This document shows, one piece after another, positions 8,531 through 17,263 of a stretch of 64,000 bases of DNA. Location: contig NZ_BDQK01000016.1 of the NCBI RefSeq assembly GCF_003864295.1, positions 282,996-346,995 of the forward strand, in the 5' to 3' direction. Source of the DNA: Aphanothece sacrum FPU1 (lineage in GTDB: Bacteria; Cyanobacteriota; Cyanobacteriia; Cyanobacteriales; Microcystaceae). Within the stretch, counting starts at the first letter, position 1; each line of letters starts with the position of its first letter. The notes below the pieces were generated by a model. It was not told where the DNA came from, ran no database searches, and worked only from the letters and a program-made list of their open reading frames with translations. The position numbers and the translations under genes were made by a program.

Positions 8531-8831
8531 TTAGTAGCGTCTGGCAGCCCCACCACCTTTATTATTCCGATTTGCCGGTTTTTTATCTTCACGGGGTTTT
8601 GCCTTATTAACCTTAAGATTACGACCCATCCACTCAGGCCCCGTCAAGAGCTTCTATTGCAGCCGTTTCCTGGTCTTCTGTTGCCATTTCTACAAAACCG
8701 AACCCTCTGGGTTGGCCAGTTTCGCGATCCATCGGAAGTTGAACGCGCTCAACCGTACCGTATTCCGTAAAAATCTCCTTGAGGTTTTCTTGCGTTACCT
8801 CATAAGACAGGTTGCCAATGTAAATGGACAT
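8531..8831 (-). pseudogene. RRM-type RNA-binding protein (Rbp) with one-base frameshift
   Basis: The first frame encodes a complete RRM fold up to residue 65: RNP2 IYIGNLSY, RNP1 RGFGFVEM, ending EALDGA followed by TGA. The usual cyanobacterial Rbp continues with EWMGR. That continuation is present one base further on (EWMGRNLKVNKAKPREDKK) and runs to a glycine/arginine tail, GGGAARRY, and a TAA at 8531. A single extra T between GCC and GAG, near 8634-8636, explains the break. The RRM itself is nearly intact, so the short product could still bind RNA. Alternatives are a sequencing error or +1 recoding at GCC-TGA. Confidence 0.8.
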
Positions 8832-8970
8832 AGAAATAATTCCAAAACGAGAAAGTGTAGAGAGTTAGATTCGTCCAGATGCCTGTAAATAAATATCAAC
8901 AAAACAAACTACGAAAATAAGTCCTATGAAGGTATCCTAACACAGTCTTTAGGGATCATTATGGGAATCT

Positions 8971-9732
8971 TTAGAGGGTTCCCCCCAAAAATTCTTCTAG
9001 TTCCCTATCTCCCAGACGAAAGCTTTGACTAGAAATGACTGAATTTTCAGAACAAGATTTAGTCACCGATTGAGCTACTAACTCCCAATCTCTAACTTTA
9101 GCTTGTTGTAATTCTGTGACTTGCTGTTCTAAGATTTCAATTCGGTCGAGCAACAGTCGAATAACTTTAGCTTCTGAGTCAGGAAGATTGCCATGTTCTA
9201 AGGGATTGACTCTTACCCCTGATTGATAAATTACTCGTCCGGGAACCCCAACAACTGTACAGTCAGAGGGAACATCTCGTAACACCACAGATCCTGCTCC
9301 AATCCGCACATTGTTACCAATATTAATATTACCCAGGACTTTAGCTCCTGCGCCAACTACAACATTTTTACCCACGGTTGGATGGCGTTTACCACTTTCT
9401 TTCCCTGTTCCCCCTAAAGTAACCCCTTGATAAATTAAGGTATAGTCACCAATTTGGGCTGTTTCTCCGATAACTACCCCCATACCGTGGTCAATAAATA
9501 TCCCTTGTCCAATGGTTGCCCCTGGATGAATCTCAATACCAGTGAAAAAACGAGCAAAATGAGAGATAAGTCGAGGAATTAACGGAAGCTTTAGATGGTA
9601 TAGTCCGTGAGCGATACGATGGAATAGTAAAGCCTGTAAACCAGGATAACAAAACAGAACTTCCAGCCAGTTACGGGCGGCTGGGTCACGTTCAAAGATA
9701 ATACGAAAGTCAGCAATCAGGGATGATAGCAC
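8971..9732 (-). CDS. cysE: Serine O-acetyltransferase
   Basis: CysE makes O-acetylserine from serine and acetyl-CoA for cysteine synthesis. The helical N-terminal domain ([20 protein letters not shown]) is followed by hexapeptide repeats of a left-handed beta-helix: [37 protein letters not shown]. His of [11 protein letters not shown] and the FIDHG/GGTGK motifs mark the active site. The 253-residue length includes a cyanobacterial C-terminal extension with a coiled segment ([20 protein letters not shown]). It is transcribed alone, divergent from terC. Confidence 0.93.
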   Translation of the reverse strand: MLSSLIADFRIIFERDPAARNWLEVLFCYPGLQALLFHRIAHGLYHLKLPLIPRLISHFARFFTGIEIHPGATIGQGIFIDHGMGVVIGETAQIGDYTLIYQGVTLGGTGKESGKRHPTVGKNVVVGAGAKVLGNINIGNNVRIGAGSVVLRDVPSDCTVVGVPGRVIYQSGVRVNPLEHGNLPDSEAKVIRLLLDRIEILEQQVTELQQAKVRDWELVAQSVTKSCSENSVISSQSFRLGDRELEEFLGGTL

Positions 9733-9961
9733 TGATGATTTTCCTGCTCGGTAATAAGCGTCTTAAACTTATTTTATCATTAGGGGTCAATCCCGTGCTT
9801 AAAGAATCTTAATTATTAAAGATCTTAATGACATCACAGACAATTATGACGGCTTTCGTTGAAATAATTTATCATAAAGTTAAGGAATCTCATAAAGAAG
9901 CGTGATTTTACCGATTCTTTTGTTGTTGTGTTTCTTCCTCCTCATTATTCGTTATTATTGA

Positions 9962-10717
9962 ATGTTAGACCAGATTCTTGATTCTTCTCTCTCTTTGAGC
10001 CTAAAAACTCCTTTATTGCTCCTTGTTCTTATTGCCTTAGAAGCCGTATTGTCTGCGGATAATGCTATTGCTTTAGCGGCGATCGCCCAAGGGTTAGAGG
10101 ATCGCAAATCCCAGCGTTTTGCTCTTAATGTTGGGTTGGTAGGGGCTTATATTTTACGAATGTCTCTGATTTTGACTGCCACCTGGGTAATTAAGTTTTG
10201 GCAATTTGAATTATTAGGGGCTGTTTATTTGCTGTGGTTAGTCTTTAATTACTTTACCTCTCAAGAAGACGAACAGCATCATCACCATGGCCCTAAATTT
10301 CGATCTTTGTGGCAAGCTATTCCTTTAATTGCTGTGACAGATTTAGCCTTTTCTCTTGATAGCGTTACCACTGCGATCGCTGTTTCTGATGAAACTTGGC
10401 TAATCTTAATTGGAGGAACTATTGGCGTAATTACTCTACGGTTTTTAGCCGAATTATTTATCACTTGGTTGCATGAATATACCCACCTGGAAGATGCGGG
10501 ATTTATGACCGTTGGTTTGGTAGGATTAAGATTATTAGTAAGGGTTATTAATCCAGCTTGGATTCCCCCAGAATGGGTTATGATTAGTGCGATCGCTATC
10601 GTATTTGCTTGGGGATTTTCTCAACGTACAAACCCCATTACAGAAACAGAAACTGAAATTATTCCTCAAAAAACCGAGATTCAGGAAACTAAAGAACCGG
10701 AAAAAATTTCGTCTTAA
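9962..10717 (+). CDS. TerC family integral membrane protein
   Basis: Hydrophobic helices and the family signature ALEAVLSADNAIALAAI near residues 26-42 identify a TerC/Alx-type protein, a group linked to metal export, especially manganese, and to membrane insertion of photosynthetic proteins in plants. Two acidic membrane motifs are present (LSADNA and VTDLAFSLDSVTTA), along with a histidine-rich cytosolic loop (EDEQHHHHGPKF). The C-terminus is a polar tail. I saw no yybP-ykoY (manganese) riboswitch in the 230-base leader. It faces ndk across a bidirectional terminator. Confidence 0.85.
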   Translation: MLDQILDSSLSLSLKTPLLLLVLIALEAVLSADNAIALAAIAQGLEDRKSQRFALNVGLVGAYILRMSLILTATWVIKFWQFELLGAVYLLWLVFNYFTSQEDEQHHHHGPKFRSLWQAIPLIAVTDLAFSLDSVTTAIAVSDETWLILIGGTIGVITLRFLAELFITWLHEYTHLEDAGFMTVGLVGLRLLVRVINPAWIPPEWVMISAIAIVFAWGFSQRTNPITETETEIIPQKTEIQETKEPEKISS

Positions 10718-10755
10718 ATCTCTTTTCACTGCTCAGAAAAAGAGTTTGGTTACTG

Positions 10756-10781
10756 TAGGGGTTAACGGCCGTTAACCCCTA
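10756..10781. terminator. 26-nt perfect palindrome between terC and ndk
   Basis: TAGGGGTTAACGG and its exact complement form a 13-bp stem with no loop base, followed on the + strand by TTTTTTTA. It lies between convergent genes and probably terminates terC. It belongs to the same palindrome family as 1534-1561 and 11723-11750. Confidence 0.7.
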
Positions 10782-10794
10782 ATTTTTTTAGGTT

Positions 10795-11244
10795 TTATTC
10801 GTATAACCAAGGAGTCATAGTGGGTTCCCAACTGACTAATTCTTGATCACTAAACCAAAGACTAATCTCCCGTTGAGCAGTTTCAATAGCGTCTGAACCA
10901 TGAATAAGGTTCCGTCCAACACTAACCCCATAATCTCCGCGAATGGTTCCTGGTGCAGCAGCTAAGGGGTTAGTAGCACCAATTATATTGCGGGCCGAAG
11001 CTACTACTCCATCCCCTTCCCATACCATCGCTACTACAGGGGAAGAAACAATAAATTTAACTAAGCTGCCAAAAAAAGGACGTTCTTTATGAACATCATA
11101 GTGTTGTTCTGCTAATTCCTTAGAAACTTGCATCAACTTGAGTCCTACTAAAGTAAACCCTTTAGTTTCAAAGCGATGGATGACTTCACCCACTAAACCT
11201 CGTTGGACTCCATCCGGTTTGATCATGATAAATGTACGTTCCAA
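10795..11244 (-). CDS. ndk: Nucleoside diphosphate kinase
   Basis: A 149-residue enzyme that moves the gamma phosphate from ATP to NDPs through a phosphohistidine. Visible are [19 protein letters not shown] at the N-terminus, the family stretch [21 protein letters not shown], and the active site NLIHGSDA with catalytic His115. Length and motifs are complete. The start ATG at 11244 is preceded by AAGGAGTTAG on the reverse strand. Monocistronic, with a repeat-filled region upstream. Confidence 0.97.
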   Translation of the reverse strand: MERTFIMIKPDGVQRGLVGEVIHRFETKGFTLVGLKLMQVSKELAEQHYDVHKERPFFGSLVKFIVSSPVVAMVWEGDGVVASARNIIGATNPLAAAPGTIRGDYGVSVGRNLIHGSDAIETAQREISLWFSDQELVSWEPTMTPWLYE

Positions 11245-11339
11245 AGCTAACTCCTTGTTATTTTTCGATAATCAATTAGAGGACAGATCGCCCCTTCAAG
11301 ATTTTACCGATATTGGTGACAATAAACTCTAATTAAGTG

Positions 11340-11527
11340 GGTTCTACCATATAATTTATGCTAAATTATTACCAATAAAAGACCTTAACTCTTTAGAGTT
11401 AAGCTATATAAACAAAGGTTGCCTACGCAACCTAGAATTTAGTCCCAAAAAGCGGACTTCGTTTTCATATAATAAGGCTTTAGCCTTTTATTAATTATTA
11501 GTTTAGCATACTAAGTCTGGTAGAACC
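11340..11527. repeat. Multi-hairpin MITE, copy 1
   Basis: The ends are GGTTCTACC (11340-11348) and GGTAGAACC (11519-11527). Inside them, TTATGCTAAATTATTA is mirrored by TAATTATTAGTTTAGCATA. The interior holds four hairpins: CTTAACTC/GAGTTAAG, GGTTGC/GCAACC, AGTCC/GGACT and AAGGCT/AGCCTT. There is no ORF. Copies occur near 11670-11870, 17059-17247 and 54801-54882. No target-site duplication is obvious. Confidence 0.8.
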
Positions 11528-11572
11528 GAATAATATAGGACTCAATATTGTGTAGATTTTGAATAAATGTAG

Positions 11573-11597
11573 GTTGGGTTGACGAACGAAACCCAAC
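11573..11597. repeat. Short inverted repeat GTTGGGTT/AACCCAAC
   Basis: An 8-bp stem with a 9-nt loop in the ndk-Anbu spacer. A related half (GTTGGGTTTCGTTCC) occurs near 13039-13055 after the Anbu gene. Confidence 0.5.
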
Positions 11598-11669
11598 ACA
11601 AGAGTTTTGTTGTTTGATTTCACTTTAATTTTTAATTAATCTGCAAAAATATTGTGTCAGAATAAAATT

Positions 11670-11870
11670 TAGTTTCCTCTGTATATGTGATGCTAAATTA
11701 TCACAAATAATAACTCTTCATAGTAGGGATCAACGGTCGTTGACCCCTACTATACAAACAAAAGTTGCCTACGCAACCTAGAATGAGCGTCCGCGCTTGT
11801 CAGACGTGGTTTTTATATAATTAGGCTTGAACGTATTATTAATTATCAGTTTAGCTTACTGAAATGTTCC
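11670..11870. repeat. Multi-hairpin MITE, copy 2 with an exchanged hairpin
   Basis: It shares ATGCTAAATTATCACAAATAA, the GTTGCCTACGCAACC hairpin and the ATTAATTATCAGTTTAGC end with copy 1, but its outer tips have decayed. Where copies 1 and 3 have CTTAACTC...GAGTTAAG, this copy carries a 28-nt near-palindrome (11723-11750, half GTAGGGATCAACGG) of the family seen at 1534 and 10756. Borders are approximate. Confidence 0.7.
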
Positions 11871-11963
11871 GTTAATTAAATAATCATTAACATTCTATTA
11901 TTTATCCTAATTAGTGATTATAATATAATTAAGTAGGTAGACAAAATTAATTACACAAAATTT

Positions 11964-12072
11964 GTAGGGGCGGGTTTTTTACATAAATCCATGATTCTCA
12001 CAAAAAATTTCAATAAACCCGCCCTTACTACCTTTGTTACTCAACCATTACGACTATATCAAAACCCGCCCC
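11964..12072. repeat. GGGGCGGGTTT inverted-repeat element, locus A
   Basis: GTAGGGGCGGGTTTTTTACA, then ATGATTCTCACAAAAAATTT, then AAACCCGCCCTTAC at 12028, with a further AAAACCCGCCCC half at 12061-12072. The same building blocks recur at 18181, 26509 and 50486. The rest of the 885-base spacer 11245-12129 is this repeat, the two MITE copies and AT-rich DNA, with no gene. Confidence 0.75.
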
Positions 12073-12129
12073 GACTGTGCAATTAATTTTGCGCACGGTA
12101 CTTATATTTATCTTGAAAAAAAATAAATT

Positions 12130-12897
12130 ATGACCTATTGTTTAGGAATTATTAATCATGCTGGAATTGTAATGGGGGCTGATTCTCGGACTAATGCAGG
12201 AGTAGATTATATTTCAGCATATCGCAAATTGTTTGATTTTTCTAAACCAGGTGAACGAGTAATTTTAGTTTGTGCATCAGGAAATCTTTCTGTTACTCAA
12301 GGGGTGATTAGTCAAATTAAAAGAGATCTTCAGAACCCCGAAGAAATCAATCTTCATAACCTGTCTAGTTTCTCAGATATTGCTCATTATATTGGTCAGA
12401 AAAGTAGAGAAATTCAAGATAGAGATCGTTCTTGGTTAGAACGAGATAATATTGATTATCATTGTAATTTTTTAGTAGGGGGACAGATTAAAGGAGAAGA
12501 AGCACAACTTTATTTAATTTATCCTCAAGGAAATTGTATTCAAGCAACGAAAGAAACCCCATTTTTACAAATCGGGGAAACTAAATACGGTAAGCCGATT
12601 TTAGATAGAACAATTAAATATGATACTCCTTTAGAAGCTATAGCAAAATGTGCTTTACTTTCTATTGATTCTACCATGAAATCTAATATTTCTGTGGGGC
12701 CACCAATTAATTTAGTGATGTATGAAATCGATAGTTTAGTGATTCGTCATAAATTACAATTACGATTAGGTGATCCTTATTTAGCCAAAATTCGTAAATT
12801 ATGGGAAGAATCTTTACGTCAAGCGTTTGATGCTATTCCTAATCTTGAATGGGAACCAGAAGAAAGTCAATTAAATGATGATATTTTAATTGATTAA
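12130..12897 (+). CDS. Anbu, proteasome beta-subunit-like peptidase
   Basis: The protein starts MTYCLGI; Thr2 exposed after Met removal is the Ntn-hydrolase nucleophile, followed by GIVMGADSRTNAGVDY with the conserved Asp/Arg of the family and a Lys-like position in AYRKLFDFS. At 255 residues it fits Anbu (ancestral beta subunit), a bacterial proteasome relative that forms open helical rings. Peptidase activity and substrates are poorly known. In other bacteria Anbu sits with an alpha-E/transglutaminase cluster; that context is absent here. It stands alone, downstream of repeats that must contain its promoter. Confidence 0.85.
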   Translation: MTYCLGIINHAGIVMGADSRTNAGVDYISAYRKLFDFSKPGERVILVCASGNLSVTQGVISQIKRDLQNPEEINLHNLSSFSDIAHYIGQKSREIQDRDRSWLERDNIDYHCNFLVGGQIKGEEAQLYLIYPQGNCIQATKETPFLQIGETKYGKPILDRTIKYDTPLEAIAKCALLSIDSTMKSNISVGPPINLVMYEIDSLVIRHKLQLRLGDPYLAKIRKLWEESLRQAFDAIPNLEWEPEESQLNDDILID

Positions 12898-12923
12898 AAT
12901 AAATCTTAGATACCCTAGATATC

Positions 12924-13013
12924 ATGATAGTGAAAACCAAGCAAGACGTATTAAAAATATTGGAACAACATCAAGACCTTTCTAATGGACGTTATACAGA
13001 TCCGTTTAAATAA
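12924..13013 (+). pseudogene. Possible remnant of a MNT-type nucleotidyltransferase gene
   Basis: The 29-codon frame starts MIVKTKQDVLKILEQHQDL, resembling the first helix of minimal nucleotidyltransferases (antitoxin MntA type), then breaks off as SNGRYTDPFK. The catalytic GSxxR region is missing. This is a weak call based on the N-terminal helix only. Confidence 0.3.
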
Positions 13014-13138
13014 CACAATTTTAGTGTATTTAAGATTAGGGTTTGTTGGGTTTCGTTCCTCAAACGCCACTTCCTCTACTTGGGGAAACCCCAAGACCGG
13101 AGTGGCTCCTCAACCTAGGAGAATTGTTAGTCTTGTAG

Positions 13139-13158
13139 GGGCGAATGGCTATTCGCCC
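13139..13158. repeat. Inverted repeat GGGCGAAT/ATTCGCCC
   Basis: An 8-bp stem with a GGCT loop between the Anbu and rlmN stops, preceded by TTGTAG. It is a common form of cyanobacterial dispersed repeat and could also terminate rlmN. Confidence 0.5.
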
Positions 13159-13170
13159 TTAATTAGTATA

Positions 13171-14193
13171 TTAACGATGAGACGCTCTTAATTGTCCACA
13201 AGCGGCATTCGCTTCTAGTCCCCTAGAATAACGGATACTCACAGCAATGTTATTATCTTGAAGTAGCTTCATAAATTGTTGTATTTGCTGTGGTTTTGGT
13301 CGTTGATAGTCTGCTTCAGCAATGGGGTTATAAGGAATTAAATTAACATGATTTTGGAACCCTTTTAAGTGTTTGACTAATTCTAGAGCATGATGAGGTA
13401 AATCATTGACTCCCCCTAATAAAACATATTCAAAAGTGATCCGTCTTCCCGTTATTTCCACGTATTTACGACAGTCAGCTAAAAGTGCTTCGAGACGATA
13501 ATGTTTAGCACTGGGAATGAGTTTTTCCCGTAATAATTGATTAGACGCATGAAGACTAACCGCAAAAGTTACTTGCAGATGCTGTTTAGCAAACTCTATG
13601 ATTTTTTTCGGTATTCCTACCGTAGAAATTGTCAACGATCGCTGTCCAATTCTTACATCTTGATTGAGAGTTTTTACAGCTTTAACCACTTCCTCTAAAT
13701 TGAGTAATGGTTCTCCCATTCCCATAAAAACAACATGACTAACTCTTTCTTGAAAATCTTGTTGAACTGTTAACACTTGATCGACAATTTCTGAGGCAGT
13801 AAGATTACGATCATAACCCCCTTTTCCCGTAGCGCAAAAATCACAGGCCATGGGACAACCCACTTGTGAAGACACACAAACTGTTAGACGTTTAGAACTA
13901 GGAATACCCACCGCTTCAATGATTAATCCATCGGACAAACATAAGAGGTATTTACGAGTAGCATCGAGGGCAATAGTACGATGATGAATTGTAGAACGAC
14001 CAAGGGGATAATTAATTAGTTTCTCGCGCCAATCTTTAGGAAAAACTGAGATTTCATCGAGCGATCGCGCCCCCTTTTCATATAACCATTGATGGAGTTG
14101 TTTACCTCGATAAGCAGGTTGTCCTTGTTGTTGTACCCATTGGGTTAATTCGTCTAAAGATTTACCTAAGAGGGTTTCTTGCGTTAGAACCAT
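13171..14193 (-). CDS. rlmN: 23S rRNA (adenine-2503-C2)-methyltransferase RlmN
   Basis: A radical SAM enzyme that methylates A2503 of 23S rRNA and A37 of some tRNAs. The 4Fe-4S motif CPMACDFC supplies C113, C117 and C120, followed by [20 protein letters not shown]. The GEPLLN motif and the C-terminal [10 protein letters not shown] with the methyl-carrying cysteine (about C332) are both present. The length of 340 is normal. It precedes no cotranscribed gene; the Rieske oxygenase lies 47 bases upstream on the same strand. Confidence 0.95.
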   Translation of the reverse strand: MVLTQETLLGKSLDELTQWVQQQGQPAYRGKQLHQWLYEKGARSLDEISVFPKDWREKLINYPLGRSTIHHRTIALDATRKYLLCLSDGLIIEAVGIPSSKRLTVCVSSQVGCPMACDFCATGKGGYDRNLTASEIVDQVLTVQQDFQERVSHVVFMGMGEPLLNLEEVVKAVKTLNQDVRIGQRSLTISTVGIPKKIIEFAKQHLQVTFAVSLHASNQLLREKLIPSAKHYRLEALLADCRKYVEITGRRITFEYVLLGGVNDLPHHALELVKHLKGFQNHVNLIPYNPIAEADYQRPKPQQIQQFMKLLQDNNIAVSIRYSRGLEANAACGQLRASHR

Positions 14194-14240
14194 TACCTTG
14201 TATTGATAAAAAATATAATCTATCTTTCAGTGTATCTTAT

Positions 14241-15596
14241 TTATTCAGAAGTGTTTAATTGTTCTGTTAATACTTCATGAAAATGACGAATACGAGATTC
14301 TTGATAATTACCTAACGTAATTCCCTGTTTTGCCGATGTTTTTAAGCCTTTTTGGATACGATATAAATTAGATGTATCTTGCTCTAAAACTGCTCCAAGT
14401 CCACCTAATTCTGGGGCATCCGTCCACTTTTGTTCTGGGGTTAGGTAACGGGTTTTAGCGGGGTTAGGAGAACTATTAGGAGGAATCGGTTGTAAAAGCA
14501 GAATATCCATGATACAACTATCAGGATTATTACCATCAGGACGAAAGCGAAATTGAAGGGGTGAACCTACACCTGGCCAACTCATAAAGTTTGGGAAAAT
14601 AAAATAAGAAATCACATCTAACATCTCTGTATCTGAAACATTATTATATTCTATTCCTAATAACTGTTTAAAGGTTTGTCGAGATAATTGGGCAACATAA
14701 CTACGGGGTTCAATATCATTATTTTCTGGTATTTGTATGCTGTCTGGGTTGCCTCCTGAAAAGGCTAAAAATGCTTTAATGGGATCATATTTATTTTGGG
14801 GTATTCCTAAGTGGGGACTTTGTACGGCAAAGGGAGTAATCATGCGATTGTGACGACCATAAATATCATACTGGGAATTAGCATCTCCGGTAAATTTAAG
14901 AATTTGTGGATGGGTTGTAATGGTGTGATACGCTTCTAAAAATGCCCCTAAGACAACTTTCCAATTAGCGGGCATTGTTTTGACAACATGAGCAGCAATA
15001 AACCGTTTTTGCAGAGAAAATTGTTGAAAATGTTCAGGTAAGTTTTCGAGATAATTTTCTAAAGATTCAGAGTTGTGATCAAAATTAATAAAAACAAAAT
15101 CTTGCCATGTTTCAACTTTAATTTCTGGAAGACTAAATTCTTCGGTTTGAACATGATTAAAATCCCATTGACAAGGTATATGAGCTAAAGTGCCATCTAA
15201 TTTCCATGTCCAACCATGAAAGGGACAACGTAAGGCTAAACTATGACCACTATCTACACATAATTGAGTGCCTCGATGCAAACAAGCGTTATAAAAAGCC
15301 CGGATTTTATGATTGTTGCTACGAACAATAATGACTGAAAGATCAGCAATATCATAAACAAGATAGTCTCCAACATTAGGTATATTTTCTTCTCGACAAA
15401 CCCATTGCCAAACTTTTTTCCACAACTTTTCAAATTCTAAATCGTGATATTGATGAGATAGGAAAACTTCGTTAGGTATATCTTCAGTTCCTAGATTTTT
15501 TTGAGATTCTTGTAATAATACAGCAGGGACATTTCGGCTATCTTTTTCTAAAATAGACTGAACATTTTCCATCTTATCTTGAGTTGGTTTATTCAT
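14241..15596 (-). CDS. Rieske-type aromatic ring-hydroxylating oxygenase, alpha-like subunit
   Basis: The N-terminal Rieske domain binds the 2Fe-2S cluster with C105-x-H107 (CLHRGTQLC) and C124-x2-H127 (CPFHGWTW). The catalytic domain carries mononuclear iron ligands H224 and H229 in FLEAYHTITTHP. No beta subunit or dedicated reductase gene is nearby, so it may act alone like the chlorophyllide a oxygenase and PAO relatives of cyanobacteria, or take electrons from ferredoxin. The substrate is unknown. The in-frame ATG at codon 9 is an alternative start. It lies upstream of rlmN on the same strand. Confidence 0.85.
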   Translation of the reverse strand: MNKPTQDKMENVQSILEKDSRNVPAVLLQESQKNLGTEDIPNEVFLSHQYHDLEFEKLWKKVWQWVCREENIPNVGDYLVYDIADLSVIIVRSNNHKIRAFYNACLHRGTQLCVDSGHSLALRCPFHGWTWKLDGTLAHIPCQWDFNHVQTEEFSLPEIKVETWQDFVFINFDHNSESLENYLENLPEHFQQFSLQKRFIAAHVVKTMPANWKVVLGAFLEAYHTITTHPQILKFTGDANSQYDIYGRHNRMITPFAVQSPHLGIPQNKYDPIKAFLAFSGGNPDSIQIPENNDIEPRSYVAQLSRQTFKQLLGIEYNNVSDTEMLDVISYFIFPNFMSWPGVGSPLQFRFRPDGNNPDSCIMDILLLQPIPPNSSPNPAKTRYLTPEQKWTDAPELGGLGAVLEQDTSNLYRIQKGLKTSAKQGITLGNYQESRIRHFHEVLTEQLNTSE

Positions 15597-16093
15597 GTTT
15601 ATTCTGGGTTTAGGCTAAGTCTGATTTGGTTAAATTATAGCCCAAAATATTACTTATTACTTAATGGACTTGAAAGTTTCTATATATTAGCAAAACTTAT
15701 TAAAATCAATTTAATTGATCATTTATTTGAATCCTTTGACTTTCTTCACATAACTTTATACATATTAAGTTTTGCTTGATTTTGCTCAAATTTGCCAGAA
15801 AATCAAAATTTGGCTTTTTTCAAAATTTGCTATACTGATGTTATATTGGCCTATCTATGTGCATTTATCAATTTATAGCCCTAAATCCTCTCTATCTCGT
15901 TATTTGTCTCTTTCCTCCTCTCCAAAATTCTTCTGTTTTAATTTCTATTTTAAACAATATTTATTTACTATAATAAAGTTTTGTAAATTTAAGTTTGACA
16001 ATAATTGTTTTTTGTGTATTTGTCTTGACCTTGTGGGTATTATTATTACAAAGCTGAAAATTTGACGAATAAATTTAAGAACATAAGTAATAA
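15597..16093. other. AT-rich intergenic region without supported gene
   Basis: About 500 bases of low-complexity DNA. Open frames exist on the + strand (for example 15772-16065), but they are phenylalanine- and lysine-rich, lack ribosome binding sites and look like chance products of AT bias. GCCAAATTTTG-like words recur near 15780-15835. I see no RNA gene. Confidence 0.4.
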
Positions 16094-16453
16094 TTAATTA
16101 TCATTTTTAAATTGATTAGTTAATAATTTAAGAATTTCTACAATGTCTTGTTGTCGTCGAGAAAGTTCATCTTGTCGTTGATCTAATGCTTCATGACGTT
16201 GATAGATATTACTCTGAAACTGTGCATGAGTTTCAGCCATTTGTACTTGGGATAATGCCAGATCTGCCATTGCTTGATAAAATCTTGCGCGATCGCGTTG
16301 TGCTTCTTGTTGATTAGCTACCATATTATTAGTTAAAGCTTCGATAGCGCGAGCATTAGAATCAACTCTTTTTCCAAGTGCTTCGATAGCACGCGCATTA
16401 GCTTCAATCAGTGCTTCAATACGATCTAGACGGTTGGGATCTGAATAAGTCAT
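16094..16453 (-). CDS. Coiled-coil protein with repeated ANARAIEAL heptads, 119 residues
   Basis: Residues 8-45 contain a repeated unit (RIEALIEANARAIEALGKRVDSNARAIEAL) typical of an alpha-helical coiled coil of the kind found in trimeric stalks. Residues 50-110 continue as a glutamine-rich helix (QRHEALDQRQDELSRRQQDI). There is no signal peptide, so it is probably cytoplasmic. Function unknown. It is the last of three same-strand coiled-coil genes between 16.1 and 18.0 kb, but the 89-base gap makes a separate promoter possible. Confidence 0.65.
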   Translation of the reverse strand: MTYSDPNRLDRIEALIEANARAIEALGKRVDSNARAIEALTNNMVANQQEAQRDRARFYQAMADLALSQVQMAETHAQFQSNIYQRHEALDQRQDELSRRQQDIVEILKLLTNQFKNDN

Positions 16454-16542
16454 AATCTTAATTTAAAATCTGTCTAGTAAGAATTATAGCAAATAGTAGT
16501 TTATAATTTACTCAATCTATAATAATTCATTTATATGATAAT

Positions 16543-17055
16543 TTATCTCTCTTGATTTTCATCTTGATTTAAAAGTATTTGTTTAAGTAAAGAGATAATC
16601 TGATTATTTTCTATACTCATATTTTTTAGATCATTCTCAATCATTATAAGACGTGCATATAAATCTGAAATTGAAGGTTCTCTAACATTATTCTGTGTAG
16701 ATTCAATTATTGGTTGATGATTAAGTTTATTGGCTAAGCTTTCCCAACTATTAGCTTTAATGTCAAAGTATAATTTTGCCTCTCGTAATGTTTTATACTG
16801 TTGTTTGAGATTGTTAACTGTATATAAAATAGTCTCAGGAGATGAAGTGTCTTTGTCTAAGTCTTCATTAACCATATCAACAACTTCATCAATTAATTGA
16901 TCATGATTTTCTGCGATTTGAGCAGCAGCACCTAAAATACGAGAGGTGGCTTTAATTTGTATTTTTGTTTCTTGTTTAAGTTGATCAGCAATGGTGCGTA
17001 TTTGTTCTGCCATTGATGATTTTTTCTGGTTTATAGGTGCTGACTTTTTATTCAT
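16543..17055 (-). CDS. Hypothetical helical protein, 170 residues
   Basis: A soluble protein beginning with a basic, disordered stretch (NKKSAPINQKKSSMAEQ) and continuing as helices with a hydrophobic periodicity (ATSRILGAAAQIAENHDQLIDEVVDMVNEDL; LIMIENDLKNMSIENNQIISLLKQIL). I recognise no family. The in-frame ATG at codon 15 (MAEQIRTIADQL) is a possible alternative start. The MITE copy 3 begins 4 bases upstream of the start codon, so the element must form this gene's leader or promoter. Confidence 0.55.
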   Translation of the reverse strand: MNKKSAPINQKKSSMAEQIRTIADQLKQETKIQIKATSRILGAAAQIAENHDQLIDEVVDMVNEDLDKDTSSPETILYTVNNLKQQYKTLREAKLYFDIKANSWESLANKLNHQPIIESTQNNVREPSISDLYARLIMIENDLKNMSIENNQIISLLKQILLNQDENQER

Positions 17056-17058
17056 TTT

Positions 17059-17247
17059 GGTTCTTTCGTATATGTTATGCTAAATTATCATAAATAATAG
17101 AGCTTAACTCTAAAGAGTTAAGCTAGATAAACAAAGATTGCCTACGCAACCTAAAATTTAGTCCGCGCTCGTCGGACTTAGTTCTTGTAGAATCAGGCTT
17201 TAGCCTGTTACTAATTATCAATTTAACATAGTAAGTCCCGTAGAAGC
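17059..17247. repeat. Multi-hairpin MITE, copy 3
   Basis: It starts GGTTCTTTCGTATATG and ends GTCCCGTAGAAGC. The same order of hairpins is kept as in copy 1: CTTAACTC/GAGTTAAG, TTGC/GCAA, AGTCCG/CGGACT and CAGGCT/AGCCTG. The last stem pairs C-G where copy 1 pairs A-T (AAGGCT/AGCCTT). It fills the whole gap between the 170- and 260-residue genes. Confidence 0.8.
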
Positions 17248-17263
17248 TTCATTTTTTCTTGAT

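Noticed and set aside
9780..9961. Possible manganese (yybP-ykoY) riboswitch before terC
   Set aside because: The conserved GGGGAGUAG and paired loop bases are not present; only AT-rich leader is seen.
15772..16065. 97-codon open frame on the + strand
   Set aside because: It is rich in F, I, K and C from AT-rich DNA, has no ribosome binding site and no recognisable domain; it reads like chance.
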